From Dasypus novemcinctus (taxonomy: Eukaryota; Chordata; Mammalia; Cingulata; Dasypodidae): DNA of 64,000 nucleotides. The notes beneath the pieces are model-generated. The model did not search any database. It saw only the letters and a program-made list of their open reading frames with translations, and was not told the DNA's origin. Below are positions 11,657 through 23,638 of the stretch, one piece after another. The DNA lies in the NCBI RefSeq assembly GCF_030445035.2, contig NC_080673.1, positions 158,778,216-158,842,215 of the forward strand, given 5' to 3'. A program made the translations under genes and the position numbers. Numbering within the stretch: the first letter of the stretch is position 1; each line of letters opens with the position of its first letter.

Positions 11657-13110
11657 AGTATCACCTCTCTTATTGTTAAATATTAATAACTACCTTCCTT
11701 AATTTTTAATAGAAAGATGTCAATAACTGAAAATCAAATGTCATTAGAGTTGATATATAAAATATAAATAACGAACTTAATGGAACTATCCAGTATAAAA
11801 GCCTGACCAAAAAAAAAAATAGTATTTGAAGGGAGTAATATGTATTTTGATATGTTCCTGAGAAAGAAGTTTTTGGATAACACCATAATTTGTTGAATTG
11901 CAGCTGAGTCATGCCCATTTGGCTACAGTTTTTAATATGAGATATGTTTGGAAAATGTAATATTTTCTGGAAAATCCAGGGCTGAAATGAAATTAAAATC
12001 CAGACCTTTACCCAGATCTTATGGAATGGAGACACAATCCTGGATTTTGCATTAATTTTCAGTCAAAAGTTAGAATAACTATAGACATCAAATTATATCA
12101 GACCTTTTCAAGCATTTTTAATTTCAATAAAAACCATTTCTATTTGATTTCTAAAATAAGTATTGACTTTTTATTAATAGGAAATAAAAACTATCATCAG
12201 ACTTAGTTCTGTAGAAAATCTTTCATCTTCAGGAAAGAATCATTTTTCTATAATATTTAACTTGTGCACAGGATCAGAACATTGTTTATCACCACGCAAG
12301 ACACAAATATCATGCCATTTTATGAAATACTTTGAAATCCACAGGTAGAATGAGAGATGTAAATGTTACTTGATTTAAATAGTACCAAGACAGTCAGGTA
12401 CAAAACAGAACCATCTTTCATGAGAAAGTAAATGAAACTGAAGGAAACTTGTTTCAATGTTGAAAACAACTGGGCATGGCCAATGGTCTGGTAATTCTTC
12501 TTTGTCATAATGTGTCCACCTAATATATCTAGATTAGGTGTGACTGGCTCTTGTCAGGACAAGAAGTTTAACATTTTTGTAAGGATCAAAGATAAAAAAT
12601 TTGGTGGAATTAGTTTACCTTGGCTACAGTCTGATTATTTCTCTGTCTAAGGACATGGAAAAGATGTTGCCACAGAATACAGGAGGTCTAGATGGGAGGG
12701 AACTTAAGAGCCTGCTCTGTGTTTGAGATATGGAAACTGAAACAGAGTAACTCTGAGACTCTCTCTGTCACATAATTTATTGTAACACAGAGAGAAACAA
12801 GCTGTGTTTTCTGACCTCATGTCAATGTTTCAATATCACAGGTGATATTGGTTCTGATGGTTTTGAAATATTTCAGAGAAATGTATGGTGTATTTTTCGT
12901 ACTAGAGGCATCTCAAGAAAAAAATGAGACGTACTTTTTTCTCTTTGCCTCTTCCAAAGATAGCCAAGATTTTGTCTTTCTAAGATCTTTGGGAATGTAT
13001 GGATGTGTGATAGTTGTTTCTCTTGTTTGGGGAACACTGTAAAATAAGTAACAATCCAGGGCATTATTGATAAGGACAGGTTCATCAGCAAATTTAGCTG
13101 AAGTTGTCCT
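11657..13110. other. Sequence without a recognised gene
   Basis: AT-rich. Open frames of up to about 109 residues (11706-12035, minus) lack motifs and show no bias typical of coding sequence. No repeat boundary is identified. Confidence 0.5.
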
Positions 13111-13114
13111 AGAG

Positions 13115-13422
13115 CAGCCAGCACTATCCAGTAGAAAGATAATGTTAACCGTATATGGAATTTTAAATTATATACTCAACAAAAGAGTAAAAGAGGTGAA
13201 AATAATGTTCATATTTTTATGCAACCAAATATATCCAAATATGAACACTTCATCCTGTAACCAATATAAAAATTGCTAATGAGGTAATTTATATTCTTGT
13301 TTCCATATGAAGTCTTTAAAATGCAGTATTAGCTTTGCATTTAATTTTACACTAACATGGCCTTGCTGCATTTCATGTGTTCAATATCCTTGTGGAGTTA
13401 ATGGCTACTGGATAGCAGAGAT
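13115..13422. mobile_element. DNA-transposon MITE with terminal inverted repeats
   Basis: The left end cagcactatccagtag (13120-13135) is the inverse of the right end ctactggatagcagag (13403-13418), a match of at least 11 consecutive bases (CTATCCAGTAG). The interior is AT-rich and non-coding. I recall a widespread mammalian hAT-type repeat with this 'gtggctactg-attggacag' terminus, but I cannot name the subfamily with confidence. The flanks 'cctagag' and 'tctagag' may be the remains of a target duplication. Confidence 0.6.
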
Positions 13423-14645
13423 CTAGAGGATTAGAGAAGAGGGCAGGGTAACCTGATCTGGGCAAAAGATAAAATTCTCAGGCTGTGAGAATTGAGGGAC
13501 AGCAAAGTTCTGATCCCTGCCTTCTTGTAAACTCTGCAATATGGCATGCATATTAAGGGATATGGCTGCAAAATACCTGTGGGAGCTGGTCTTTGGATAT
13601 GATGGGTTTAGCAGCACTGGTGATGGTCCTTTATGAATAATACTGGGATTAAAGCTTAGAGGGGCATCTCTGTGGCCCACTGAGAGGAGGAGGACTCATC
13701 TAGGGTATATGAACCAATTTGGACAACTGTATATTCTAGGTCTTCTCCTATGTTCCTGGGACAAAGTAGGGATTGGAATACTTAAAAAAATCCCAAGAGG
13801 AAGAGAGGGAGCTTTCCAAATGCCTGGATAGCCTCTCATGCTACAGGTAGAGGTCTGGAAGTCAAGTTTAATTTTGTTTAATATATGACATTTACTTGCA
13901 TTTGGTTATCTGGTAATAAATTAATACCTCTGGAATGAATTTTATTTCCAAAAAAGGTTTTGATTAAAGCTCCTAAATAGAGTTATGTACATAAACTCAC
14001 TATCTCTACTCCAATAATCACCACTTGTGGCTCCACCTAATGTGGCCCACATCCTGCCTCTAATCTTCTGTTGAAATGATTCACACTAAGATAAGAAATA
14101 AGGAGGGCTACTTAAATGAAAGGAATGATCATCATCAGAAATTCATATGGCGACATTTTGTTAAACCATTATCATTTTCTTATATAACAAAATGAAGAAG
14201 CTGGTAGATTTAAAATAAAGTCTGAGTGCTATGTAATTTGATTTTTATATGGTGATAAAAACTTTACTAAGGAGTTACAGTGTGCTCAATATAACTATAA
14301 ATCTGGGGAAAATAAGACTTAGACAAGATCAAGTATATCTAGGAGTTTTTATTTTATATGTTAACTCTGAATATTTACTGTCACCTTAAGCTCTTTGTGA
14401 ATAAAGAGCTAAATTTAAAGGGCTAAGTTCCAAATCAGCCATTGTTTAGGAGGTGGACTGGATAAAATCATGTTTTCATTATGTAAATGTATAAACGTTC
14501 AGTAAATTTTTACACTGTCTGCCCCCAGAAGTCATCTTTGGAAAAGCAGACACACCCAAGAACTCTCTGCCTCACGCTAGTGTCCTGACCCCACTTGCAG
14601 TTCAAAACCCTCTGTGAAAATCAGGAAGAGTAATGGCACCAGTTA
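13423..14645. other. Sequence without a recognised gene or repeat
   Basis: No coding frame, repeat terminus or RNA-like fold was seen. Confidence 0.5.
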
Positions 14646-14649
14646 AGTG

Positions 14650-14800
14650 GCAATATGATGTAATGGAACGAAAAGAGGCTTTGGAATTAGAAAACTATGC
14701 ACCTTGGAGAAAGTCAGTTTCCTCTTCTATGAAATGAGATAACATCTACCTAACATGAATGCTGTGAAGTACTCTTTAATATGTATAGCACTTGACATTT
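14650..14800 (+). repeat. MIR SINE, sense
   Basis: The order 'atgatgtaatgg', 'ggctttggaatta', 'cagtttcctcttctatgaaatg' (in part) and 'taacatctacc' matches the MIR core and its 'tcagtttcctcatctgtaaaatggg' landmark. It is strongly diverged. Confidence 0.6.
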
Positions 14801-15725
14801 ACTGTTCTTAATTAAGTTCACTTTGAGGCAATTAATGAGATTTTTAAGGACTAGGACCATGACATGTTTCTTTGTATACACCTGGTACAGGTAATAAATA
14901 GATGCTAAAGCAAACTGAAGACCTTTAAACTGGAACATTGTCTACTTTTACTTTTTGTGCACTTAAAAGCAGAAAGATAAATTCACTTTCTTTTTGAATG
15001 AATCATAGTATTTGCTTTATTAAAACAGGATAAGGTATTGAAAGACTCTTTTGACTTGTTTCCAACCCTTTCTTTCCATGCTACCTGGATGTGCAGGCAA
15101 AAACAATAAGATCCTGCCCATGACAGTTTTCAGCAGGGATTCATTGGTAGTTATTGTGCAGTTGTTGTAAAAACAGCTTAGTATTTTATGGCAGCTTAAT
15201 CCACTTTGCCTTTCATCTGTGCATCTGTGAAAAAGTAGTGACAACATGGAAAATATTCTAAATCAAACATATGGAGTACTAGAGACAGCAGCCAAATCCT
15301 GTTCTTACCAAACTGTTATTGAGAGAAAGTAAAAATCCCAAGGCTGTTTCTGAGTACTACATGGTTGTACTGTACTCAGTCACACCTTCAAGTTGCTAAT
15401 ATTTAAAAAATACCCTCCAAAACAGACACAATAGTCATAAAAGCATTTTTTTCTGGTCTTGTAAAATGTTTAAAAAATAAAATAACTTTCTGTAAATCCA
15501 TATATAATGAGCACACACACATAACATGTATATTTGAGAAGATATGAACACAAATTAAGGAGATCTGTGGATTTGAATTTAAAGAGGTTTACACTAAAAG
15601 TTTGAAATGAAAAGTTGATGACATGATGTAAACTCCTATTTATCACAGTATTTTTAAGGATTTGCTGCATACATACCCAGAATGGTGAAAAATAAAAATT
15701 AATTAATATTTTAATTTATTTATTA
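14801..15725. other. Sequence without a recognised gene or repeat
   Basis: AT-rich; no supported feature. Confidence 0.5.
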
Positions 15726-15729
15726 TATG

Positions 15730-16138
15730 AGTTTCCTGACTGCTAAGACACATGTCATACAATGGGTTAGCTTAACAAGAGGAATTTCTGGTTCACAGTT
15801 TCAGAGGCTGGAAGCCTTTCTTCTTCCCAGGCCAGATAACTATCTGGCTAGCTAGCATCCTTGGGTTCTTATACTTTCCAGTCACATGGCAATGGGCATT
15901 CCTTTCTCTTCAGGGTTCCCACTGACTTCCGACTTCCTGCTTCTCTTTTTGGCTTTCTCTTATAAGTCCTCCAGTAATAGTAATATCACTCACTGAATCA
16001 GTTGGATGACAGCTTAATGAAAAATAACATCTTCTAAAGCTCCTGTTTACAGTGGCTTCACACCCACAGAAATGGGATTATGATTAAGAACATGTTGGGC
16101 TATTTTTTTCTTCCTGGGTTGCATAACTCAATCTAGCA
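15730..16138 (-). mobile_element. MaLR-like LTR, antisense
   Basis: The plus strand begins 'gactgctaagacacatgtc' and soon reaches 'ggttcacagtttcagaggctgg'. This is the antisense course of MaLR LTR ends, where a sense 'agcctc..aactgtgaac' stretch precedes the 3' terminus. The 5' end near 'ctcaatctagcata' is approximate. It lies directly upstream of the next LTR element and is a separate insertion. Confidence 0.5.
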
Positions 16139-16180
16139 TATTTATATTGCTAGTAGATTTTTAACAAAGGAACATGTGGC

Positions 16181-16790
16181 TGTTAGAGATTCTTTTATGA
16201 GGCCCAAAAAGAGAAAGATTATGTTTTTAAATGAATCTATTCCTCTGGGTGTGACACCCTTTGATTTTGTTAAATTCATCTGAGGGTTCTTTGATTAGAT
16301 TACTTGATAAAATCAATTTGGGGCTTTGGATTGGACTATGTCAGTGAACTGTGTCTCAGATTGAGTTTCTGCCTGCTTCCTGGGTCTGATATAAATGGAA
16401 ACACAGAGATAGACTCACTCAGATGGACACAAGAAAAGGAAGACACCATGTTTGAACCTGCCATGTAAGAGAGAGGACTACAGGATTGATTGCGTCAGCA
16501 CAAAACCCAAAAGGCTGGGCCCATGGAGCAGGTCAAGAGGAGACGGTGAGTTCAGAGGGGAAGGTTGAAACCTTGGCAGTGATCGGTAACCATCTTGCTT
16601 CACCACATGGCAACACACTGGGATCAACAGTAGCTGACTTTGGAGAGGAAGCATCTCTTTTTGTGCCTTGGTTTGGATTTATTGTGGTCTTGGAACTGTA
16701 AGCTTTTACCACCACCCCTCCCCCCCCCAAAAAAAAACTTCTTTATATTTCTGTTACTTTGCATTGACACTCCCTAGCAAAACTAAAACA
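16181..16790 (+). repeat. 5' LTR of the 16.2-18.3 kb provirus
   Basis: It starts near 'tgttagagattc' and ends 'aactaaaaca' directly before the primer site. A C-tract followed by an A-tract (16718-16738) replaces the polyadenylation region seen in the 3' LTR, so that region has expanded locally. Confidence 0.65.
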
Positions 16791-17719
16791 GAAATTGGTA
16801 CCAGGAGAGTGGGGTTGTGTTGTTTGCAATTACCAAAAATGCAGGAATAGTTTCATAAATGGTAAGGGGTATTTTTAAGAGGAATTTTGAGATGTTTGAT
16901 AGAAAAGGTCTAGATGCTTTGAAGAAACTGCTGGTAGGAATATGGATGCTAAAGAGACTTTTTATGAAGCCTTAGAAGTAAATGATGAAAATATTTATAA
17001 CAACTTGTTTTCAAAGTGCAACTAAAAGCAAGGAAAACTCTTCTTGATCACAGTCTTAAGTAAGCGTTAGTCAGAAACAGTGATATGAGAAAAAATTTTG
17101 ATCTGACTGAAATTAGCTTGGGAAGGTTATTTGTTATTTTCTTGTAAACTTAAACTCAGTGCTGGATTCTATTTATAGCTGTTACTGTCATTATTGTTCC
17201 CAAATTCTGATGGTAACCATGATTTTCAGAATTACACAGTGGGAATATGAACAGTCATCAAGTAGTATGTGAAAAATAAACTTCTCATCTCTTGAGGCCT
17301 AAGACCTGTGTTCTGGCTCCATAAGAGCATAGAAACATAGATGAGATCCCCATGAAGGAGGAGATCCCCATGAGATCCCTATGAGGAGGGAATTCACAAC
17401 CCTCCTCAGAGACCCTCACAAACAGGATCCTACATCAGGTCTAGTTTAGGGTCTAAAGAAGTTAGACTAGAAAACAAAGAAATTTGAGAGGACAAAGTTC
17501 CCTGGTAGAGACCCAAGTCCATTTATGCAGGCACTAAGCTGCTTTTGTTTTAACAAACCTGGGCTCTTGAAGTATTTTACCTTTGGACAATACTGTTAGG
17601 TACAGGTTGCTGCTTCTGAACAGAAGGACCTCAGTTAGTTGGCACTCTGTCAGAGCAAAGTTGTTCTCCTCAGAACTACAACTGTTTCCTGCTTTTGACT
17701 TTAGACATTATTGGGATTA

Positions 17720-18308
17720 TGACAATTTCAGATTATTTTATGAATCCCCAAAATAGAAAGATTATGTTTGTAAACTAATCTATTCCTCTGGGTGCAATAC
17801 TCTTAATTGCATTAAATTAAGTTGAGGGGACTTTGATTAGATTACTTGACAAGATTGCTTTAGGAATTTGGATCAGACTGTATTAATAAGGTGTGACTTA
17901 AATTAAATCTCCACCCCTTTCCTGGGTCTAATGTATGCAGGCAAACAGACTTAGGAAAAAGGAACCAGTGTATTTGTTTCTGCAATGTGAGAGACTGCAC
18001 TGCACAAAACAGAAGCCTCCCAAGAGGCTCAAAGAGGTTGGACCCACAGAGCAGCACAAGAGGGAATGGTGAGTCTGAAGGGGAAGGCTGATACCTTGGC
18101 AGGGATGGGGAGCCATCTTGCTTTGTCACATGCCCAAGCTACAGAATTGGCAGTAGCTGACTTTGGTGAGAATGTACCTCTTGCGGTGCCCTGATGTGGA
18201 CTTTTCACAGCCTTGAAACTGTAAGCTTTTACCCTAAATGAATCTTCTTTATAAAAGCCAACACATTTCTGATGCTTTACACTGACAGCCCTTTGGTAAA
18301 CTAAAATA
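17720..18308 (+). repeat. 3' LTR of the 16.2-18.3 kb provirus
   Basis: It aligns with the 5' LTR over its length: shared 'gaaagattatgttt', 'tctattcctctgggtg', 'ttgattagattacttga' and 'ggaagc..gatacc/aaaccttggcag' blocks in the same order. Divergence between the two is clearly visible, indicating an old insertion. Confidence 0.65.
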
Positions 18309-19254
18309 GAAGGAATCAAAACTGCTTATATATTTTGTCAATTGTAGTTTAAACAATACAAAATATAACTTTTTAGTGGTTGGTGATTGAGAGTAGTGAA
18401 TCCAACTAAAGTTGGGAATGAAATTTTTTATTGAAATTTCATTAAGAAAATTTTTAAGGTATCATTAAAACAAGTGTTTTTCAACTGATCCTCAATATTG
18501 ACCATAATAATAATTTGCAGTGGGCACATGCTTTTTCACCAAGTAGAATTTTTTTTCACATAACTATCCCTTTAAGAGTTAACCATTTAGTTAGACAAAG
18601 TGAATATTAAAGATCATAGATGACTTTCCATTCCTAGAAAAGCAAATTTCCTTTTTCTGTTATTTTACTTAACTAGCTCATGCATCTCTTTTTCCATAAG
18701 AAACAATAACTTCCTATAATTTAAGGCACACAATTCCTTAGTTATCTACACTTTTCTCATTCATTTGGAGAATAAAGTAGAAGAGAGAGAGTGAGAAGAC
18801 AGGAAAGGTAAGGTGGGGTCAGATTTTTCAATTATCTTGTAGGCTGTCTGAAGGTTTCTGGTATTGTGTCTCTGAAAATGTATTGTGCTTCACAAACACA
18901 TCTTATTTTGTTTTTGTTTTTTTTTTAATTTTAGGTGCAATGGCCTCATTCTATACATTCTATTAAAAGGGTTTTAGATGATACCTTGTAATCTGTCGGA
19001 GGAAGAATTTAGTAATACTGTTGCACTCCAGTACTTGGGAAAAAGTGAACTTTGTGGGGAGTCAATGTCACTTTGGGGCATGGAGATAATATGAGAAGAT
19101 GTACTACAGAATGATCACTTTAGGAAATGATGGGTATTAGGAAATTGAAACTCAAAACTGGTAAACAAGTTAGAAGATGGATGCAAAAGGGCAAGAAAGA
19201 GTTGATGAGGTGCTAAGTCAGGACACTGCCAAAGAGAACTGGAAGTAAGAGGAA
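18309..19254. other. Sequence without a recognised gene or repeat
   Basis: AT-rich; no supported feature. Confidence 0.5.
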
Positions 19255-21416
19255 GATTCTTTGTCTCAACAAATATTTACTTAGTACATTCTATAAGACA
19301 CTGTTCCAAGTATTGTGGATATAGGGAAAATAAAACAAAAAATAGTATCTTTACCGCTAGAGCAGTTATATTCTATTGGCGTGTGGCAGAAACTAAACAT
19401 ATTAATTAAATATTAATATAGGATATTAGTGTCACATGTTATTGGAGAAAAAATAATGAAGGGATCAGAGAATGCCCAGTAGAAGAAGAGGTTAAATAAA
19501 AGATGAATTGGGAACACTTGACTGAGAAATATTTAGATGGATTTGAAGGAGATGTGGGTTAAGACCATGCATTTATCTAGGGGAAGGCCATTGCCAGAAG
19601 AGGAAACTATCAGTGCAAATACTGAAGCATGGGATTGTACCTAGCATGTTCCAGGAACAGGAAAAAGGTTAGCATGACTTAAATGGAGGAAGCAATGAAG
19701 TGAATACTTGGGGATGAGGCCAGATGTACAATGAGATGCCAAATTATTTAGAACCTTGTAGTTTCATCTAAGAACTTTGGCTTGTACTCGGAGATGAAAA
19801 ACAATTGGAAAGTTTTGAGCAGTGAAGAGACAATGTGTTTTGTGTTTGAAAAGAATCACTCTGAGTGCTGTGTTAATAGGCTGTGAAGGTAAATGGTAGA
19901 AAGAGATAGACCAATGAGATGACTATTGAAATAATTCATTTGTCAGATAGTGATGCTTTGGACCTGTATGGTAGCAGTGGGAGAAGTCAGTTTCTGGAAA
20001 TATTCTGAAGATAGAAACAACAGGATTCCCTGACAATTTGATATAACATATGAGAGATAAAGATGGAGTGGCTATTAAGTGAGATGGCTTAAACTTCAGG
20101 TGAATAAAATAGGGGGAAGATTATTTGCAGTTCAAGTTTGGACATGGTTAAATTTAAAATGAGTATTAAAGCTTTCAAGTAGAGAATCTGAGTAGAAAGT
20201 TGGATATACAAGTCTAGAATTTAGGAAAGAGGTCAAGACATGAGATAGAAATTGACAGCTCTCAGCCTGTACATGAGGTCATCAAGAAAGTGCTGTTGAC
20301 AATGAAGATGAACTCTTCCCTAAGGTGGAATGCTGGAGAATTCTGACATAATGAAAATGAGCAGAAACATATAAAAGAAATGGAGAGGAAGCAGTCAAAG
20401 CAGTAGGAGGAAACTAAGAATTTCTGGTGTCTTAGAAGGCAGCAGCAAAAGATGTTTCAAGATGAAAAGTGGAAACAATGAAGACAAATGCTGCTTTTTT
20501 TTGTCTTTAATTATTTTTTTAATGTTACATTCAAACAATATGAGGTCACCATATATCCCCCACCCCCCTCACCCCACTCCTCCCCCCATAACAACAACCT
20601 CCTCCATCATCATGAGGCATTCATTGCACTTGCTGAATACATCTCTGAGCACCCCTGCACCTCATGGTCAATGGTCCACATCATAGCCCACACTCTCCCA
20701 TGGTCCACCCAGTGGCCATGGGAGGACATACAATGTCCGGTAACTGTCCCTGCAGCACCACCCAAGACAACTCCAAGTCCCCAAAACACCCCCACATCAC
20801 ATCTCTTCCTCCCACTCCCTACCCCCAGCAGCCACCGTGGCCACTTTCTCCACACCAATGCCACATTTTCTTCAATTACTAATCACAATAGTTCATGAAT
20901 AGAATATCAGTAAGTCCACTCTAATCCATACTCTATTCCTCCATCCTGTGGACCTTAGAATGGCTGTGTCCACTACACATCTATATCAAGAGGGGGGGCC
21001 TGTGCACCTGAAATAAGAACAAGGCCTAGAGCTGCAGGGTGCCTAAGAGTTACCTCCTGAGAGCCTCCGAGTTGCTCAAATGTGGCCAGTCTCAAAACCA
21101 AATTCAACATGTAAATGTGTTGCCTTCCCCCCAGCATGGGACATGATTCCCAAGAATGAGCCTCCCTGGTGCAATGGGATTACTACCAAGTACCAGCTGA
21201 TGATGTAACTAGAAAATGACCTTGAATAAAAGGAACAAATGTTGCTTTGAACTCAAGCAAGAAGTCTGAGAATGACCTTTGGATTAAACAATGTGGAGAT
21301 CTTTGTTGACTTTGGGAAGAAGATATTTCATGGGGAAATGAGGGTGAAACCTGGCTGAATTATATTCAAGAGAAAATGGGACATAGAAATTGAGCATTGA
21401 AGAATTATGACTTAAA
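19255..21416 (-). mobile_element. L2 LINE, antisense, interrupted by an L1
   Basis: Read on the minus strand this is the L2 3' end and the C-terminal part of its reverse-transcriptase frame. Landmarks on plus: 'caacaaatatttacttag' (19270-19287, antisense of the L2 terminus), 'gaacctt-gtagtttcatctaagaactttggc' (19751-19783), 'aagaatcactctgagtgctgtgt' (in part, 19851-19873), 'atggttaaatttaaaatga' (20145-20162). The younger L1 occupies 20484-21248. L2 resumes at about 21249 with 'ctttggattaaacaatgtgg' (21278-21297). Stops and frameshifts are everywhere. This is one of the longest L2 pieces in the window. Confidence 0.8.
20484..21248 (-). mobile_element. L1 3' UTR insertion, antisense, inside L2
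   Basis: Target-site duplications acaaatgctgcttt (20484-20497) and acaaatgttgcttt (21235-21248) differ at one base. Between them, on the minus strand, lies the armadillo-type L1 3' UTR ending '...taatgtaacatt' and a short A tract, which appears as a T-run on plus. The G-rich strand (20555-20590 on the complement) and the 'gtgggccatgg' block match the copies at 8.5 and 62.9 kb. The element is 5' truncated within the 3' UTR, so no ORF2 is present. Confidence 0.9.
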
Positions 21417-21421
21417 AAAGC

Positions 21422-22034
21422 TGTATTAGTCAGCAAAGGGGTACTGATGCAAAATATCAGAAATTGGTTGGTTTTTATAAATGGTATTTATTTGGGGTAG
21501 GAGCTTACAGTTACCAGGCTATAAAGCATAAGTTACTTCACTCACCAAAGTCTATTTCCACATGTTGGAGACCTCTGTGAGAGTTCAGGCTTCCTGGGTC
21601 CCTCTGGGCTCAGCTCCTGTTTTCTCCACAATGTCAGCTGTAGACTCTTGGGTGAACAGCTCTCTCTCTCTCTGCCTGGGGTTTCTGCCATGTCTCAGGA
21701 GCAGTCTGTATTCCTCTGTGTTCTCCTGCCTCAGGTCCTCTCTTCTTGGGGCTTGCTTCTCTTTCCTCTACATGCTGACTTCCTGGGGCTCCAGCTTAAG
21801 ACTTCAGCATTAAACTCCAACATCAAAATGCCAACATCAGAAACCCTCAACTTTGTTCTTTACCATGTCTTTTAATTGTGAGTACCCACCCACCAAGGGG
21901 GGGAGGCACTGAATGCCCTAATGACATGGCCCAATCAAAACCCTTATCATAACTCAGTCATGCCAAGTACAGACCAGATTACAAACATAATCCAATATCT
22001 ATTTTTGGAATTCATAACCATATTAAACTGCTAT
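21422..22034 (-). repeat. 3' LTR of the 21.4-24.3 kb provirus
   Basis: The plus strand starts 'tgtattagtcagcaaagg' and ends 'attaaactgctata', so on the minus strand it is a TG-type start and a CTAATACA end. AATAAA appears on minus within 'ggtatttatttgg' (21483-21495). The short plus-strand open frames across it are chance. Confidence 0.8.
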
Positions 22035-22465
22035 ACTCCACCCTCAATTCCAAAAAGACATTACAATATTCAAAAACACCTTAAATCAGTAACAATGCAA
22101 TTACTAAATCATATCAGAATCAATTTAAAGAAATATAGTTTGTCTTGGGGCAAAGTCCTATCTGCTACAGACCTCTTAAACTAACAAACAATTTATCTTT
22201 TTTCAATACACAAATGGACTGACAAAGGATAAATGTTTTCAATACAATAAGGAGAAATTGGGAGGGAAACATGAGTCATGGGTACTCTACAGTTCAGTAA
22301 ACCTGCAGGTCATCCTCCATTCGATGTCTAAGAGTCATTCTTAAGATGATGGTTTCTTCTCCTTGGTGCCTTATGGGAACCCACCCTTTCCACCTGCTTG
22401 CCCAACAGTCATTTTCTTGGTTCCACACTCATCAAGCATCTGGGTGTCAACCAAGTTCCAGATCT

Positions 22466-22825
22466 CTCCCTCCAAGAGTGTTGGGATAATTGCCACAACT
22501 TACCCAATCTTTGGGTTAGAGTCTTAACCCCCCTAGTACAGTGATGTGAAGACAATATTCCCCCTCCTCTTTGGCATACAGGCTCAACCCTCTCAGAGCA
22601 ACAAGTTGACCACTTGGTCTTCCCTAACCTTTGGCATGCAGGCTCAACCTTCTCAGAGTAACGAGTCGACCACCTGGCCTTCCCTAATCCATGGGGGATA
22701 TGTTCACCCCTCTCAGACCTGTGGGGTGCTGACCTTAACTGCCCTAATCCTTGAGGAATGTGCTCCACCCTCACTGTATCCTGGGGTGGCAAAATTCTCC
22801 CTGAACATTGGGTGTGAACATCCAC
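22466..22825 (-). repeat. Six-copy 60-bp tandem repeat with a continuous open frame
   Basis: On the minus strand a 141-codon open frame (22409-22834) includes six consecutive units of about 20 residues. Four units share variants of 'QxLGKxxWSTxxSExVEP'. Clear unit starts are EHIPHGLGK, EPACQRLGK, EPVCQRGGG and KTLTQRLGK, spaced exactly 20 residues apart. At DNA level the plus strand repeats 'ctcagag-aac-ag-' and 'cttccctaa' every 60 bases. The frame has no retroviral homology that I recognise. Because 60 is divisible by three and the units lack stops, an open frame can arise by chance. Confidence 0.75.
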
Positions 22826-23611
22826 CCTCTTCAACTGCTAGAGCAAACCCACCCTCTCTGTACACATGGGTGGGGGTCCTCTCTTGGTCCATGGTGATGT
22901 CTTAATTCCAGATCTCAGCTTCTAGATGTCAGCTATTTCTCCTTTAATCTCTCCTTTCCATGTCCCTTTTAGTACAAGTTGACAGTGGTTTGTTCATAAA
23001 GTTCTCTCAAAAACCCTGTAGGTTTAGCATGCAAAAAACAGGGGTCCAAAACATCAGACAGTAAGACTTTTCACAAGTCTTTCCAAGATAACTGCATCTT
23101 CAATCCTGATTGACAAGTTCCAAGTTTAGTTAAGTCCTCCAATGGGGCACTTTCATCTGGGAGTTTGATTTCCAGAGGCTTGGAATTTCTGGAATTAGTT
23201 CCTGTTTTCTTTGTGCCTAACAGTTACATCCTCAGTATATCTCTCATGTCTAGCATTTTCCTATAAGCTGCAAGCAGAAGCCAAGCCACATTCTCCAGGT
23301 TTACTTTGGAAATTTCTTCAGCTAAATGCCCAGGCTCGCCATTTTCAAATTCTGCCTTCCATAAAACGCCAGGAGTTAATCGTGCTAAGTTCTCTGCAAC
23401 TTTAAAACATGGATCTCCTTTCTGCCAGTTTCCAATAATAGTTTCATCATTTACTTCAAAGCATCAAAAAAAGTCTCTTAGCGTACATATTGCTAAGAAC
23501 CATCTCTTCAAAGTGATCTAGATCTTTTCCATTAAGCATCTCTCAATTCCTCCAAAAAATTACCCTTTACCCATTTATAAAATCGTTCCAGCATTTCAGT
23601 AATTGCAAAAG

Positions 23612-23638
23612 CACTAGCCCACTCCTGGTACCAAATTC
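23612..23638 (-). other. Primer-binding site, tRNA-Leu type
   Basis: Minus strand reads TTTGGTACCAGGAGTGGG immediately after the 5' LTR. ERV-L and MaLR elements conventionally prime with tRNA-Leu, and the same motif is seen at 16.79 kb and, with three changes, at 42.69 kb. Confidence 0.7.

Larger units (their letters stand above)
16181..18308 (+). mobile_element. MaLR-like non-coding provirus with two LTRs
   Basis: Two related LTRs in the same orientation (16181-16790 and 17720-18308) flank 929 bases of internal sequence. The internal part opens at 16791 with 'aattggtaccaggagagtgg', a primer-binding site of the tRNA-Leu type shared with the other proviruses here. It continues with text typical of MaLR internal regions (for example 'gaagaaactgctggtagg', 16921-16938). 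No gag or pol frame is present, as expected of MaLR elements, which rely on ERV-L enzymes. The internal region is shorter than usual, so part is deleted. No convincing 5-base target duplication remains. Confidence 0.7.

Noticed and set aside
20462..20898. Frames up to 136 residues rich in Pro/His/Ser
   Set aside because: They are translations of the antisense L1 3' UTR, and the same text recurs at 8.5 and 63.1 kb.
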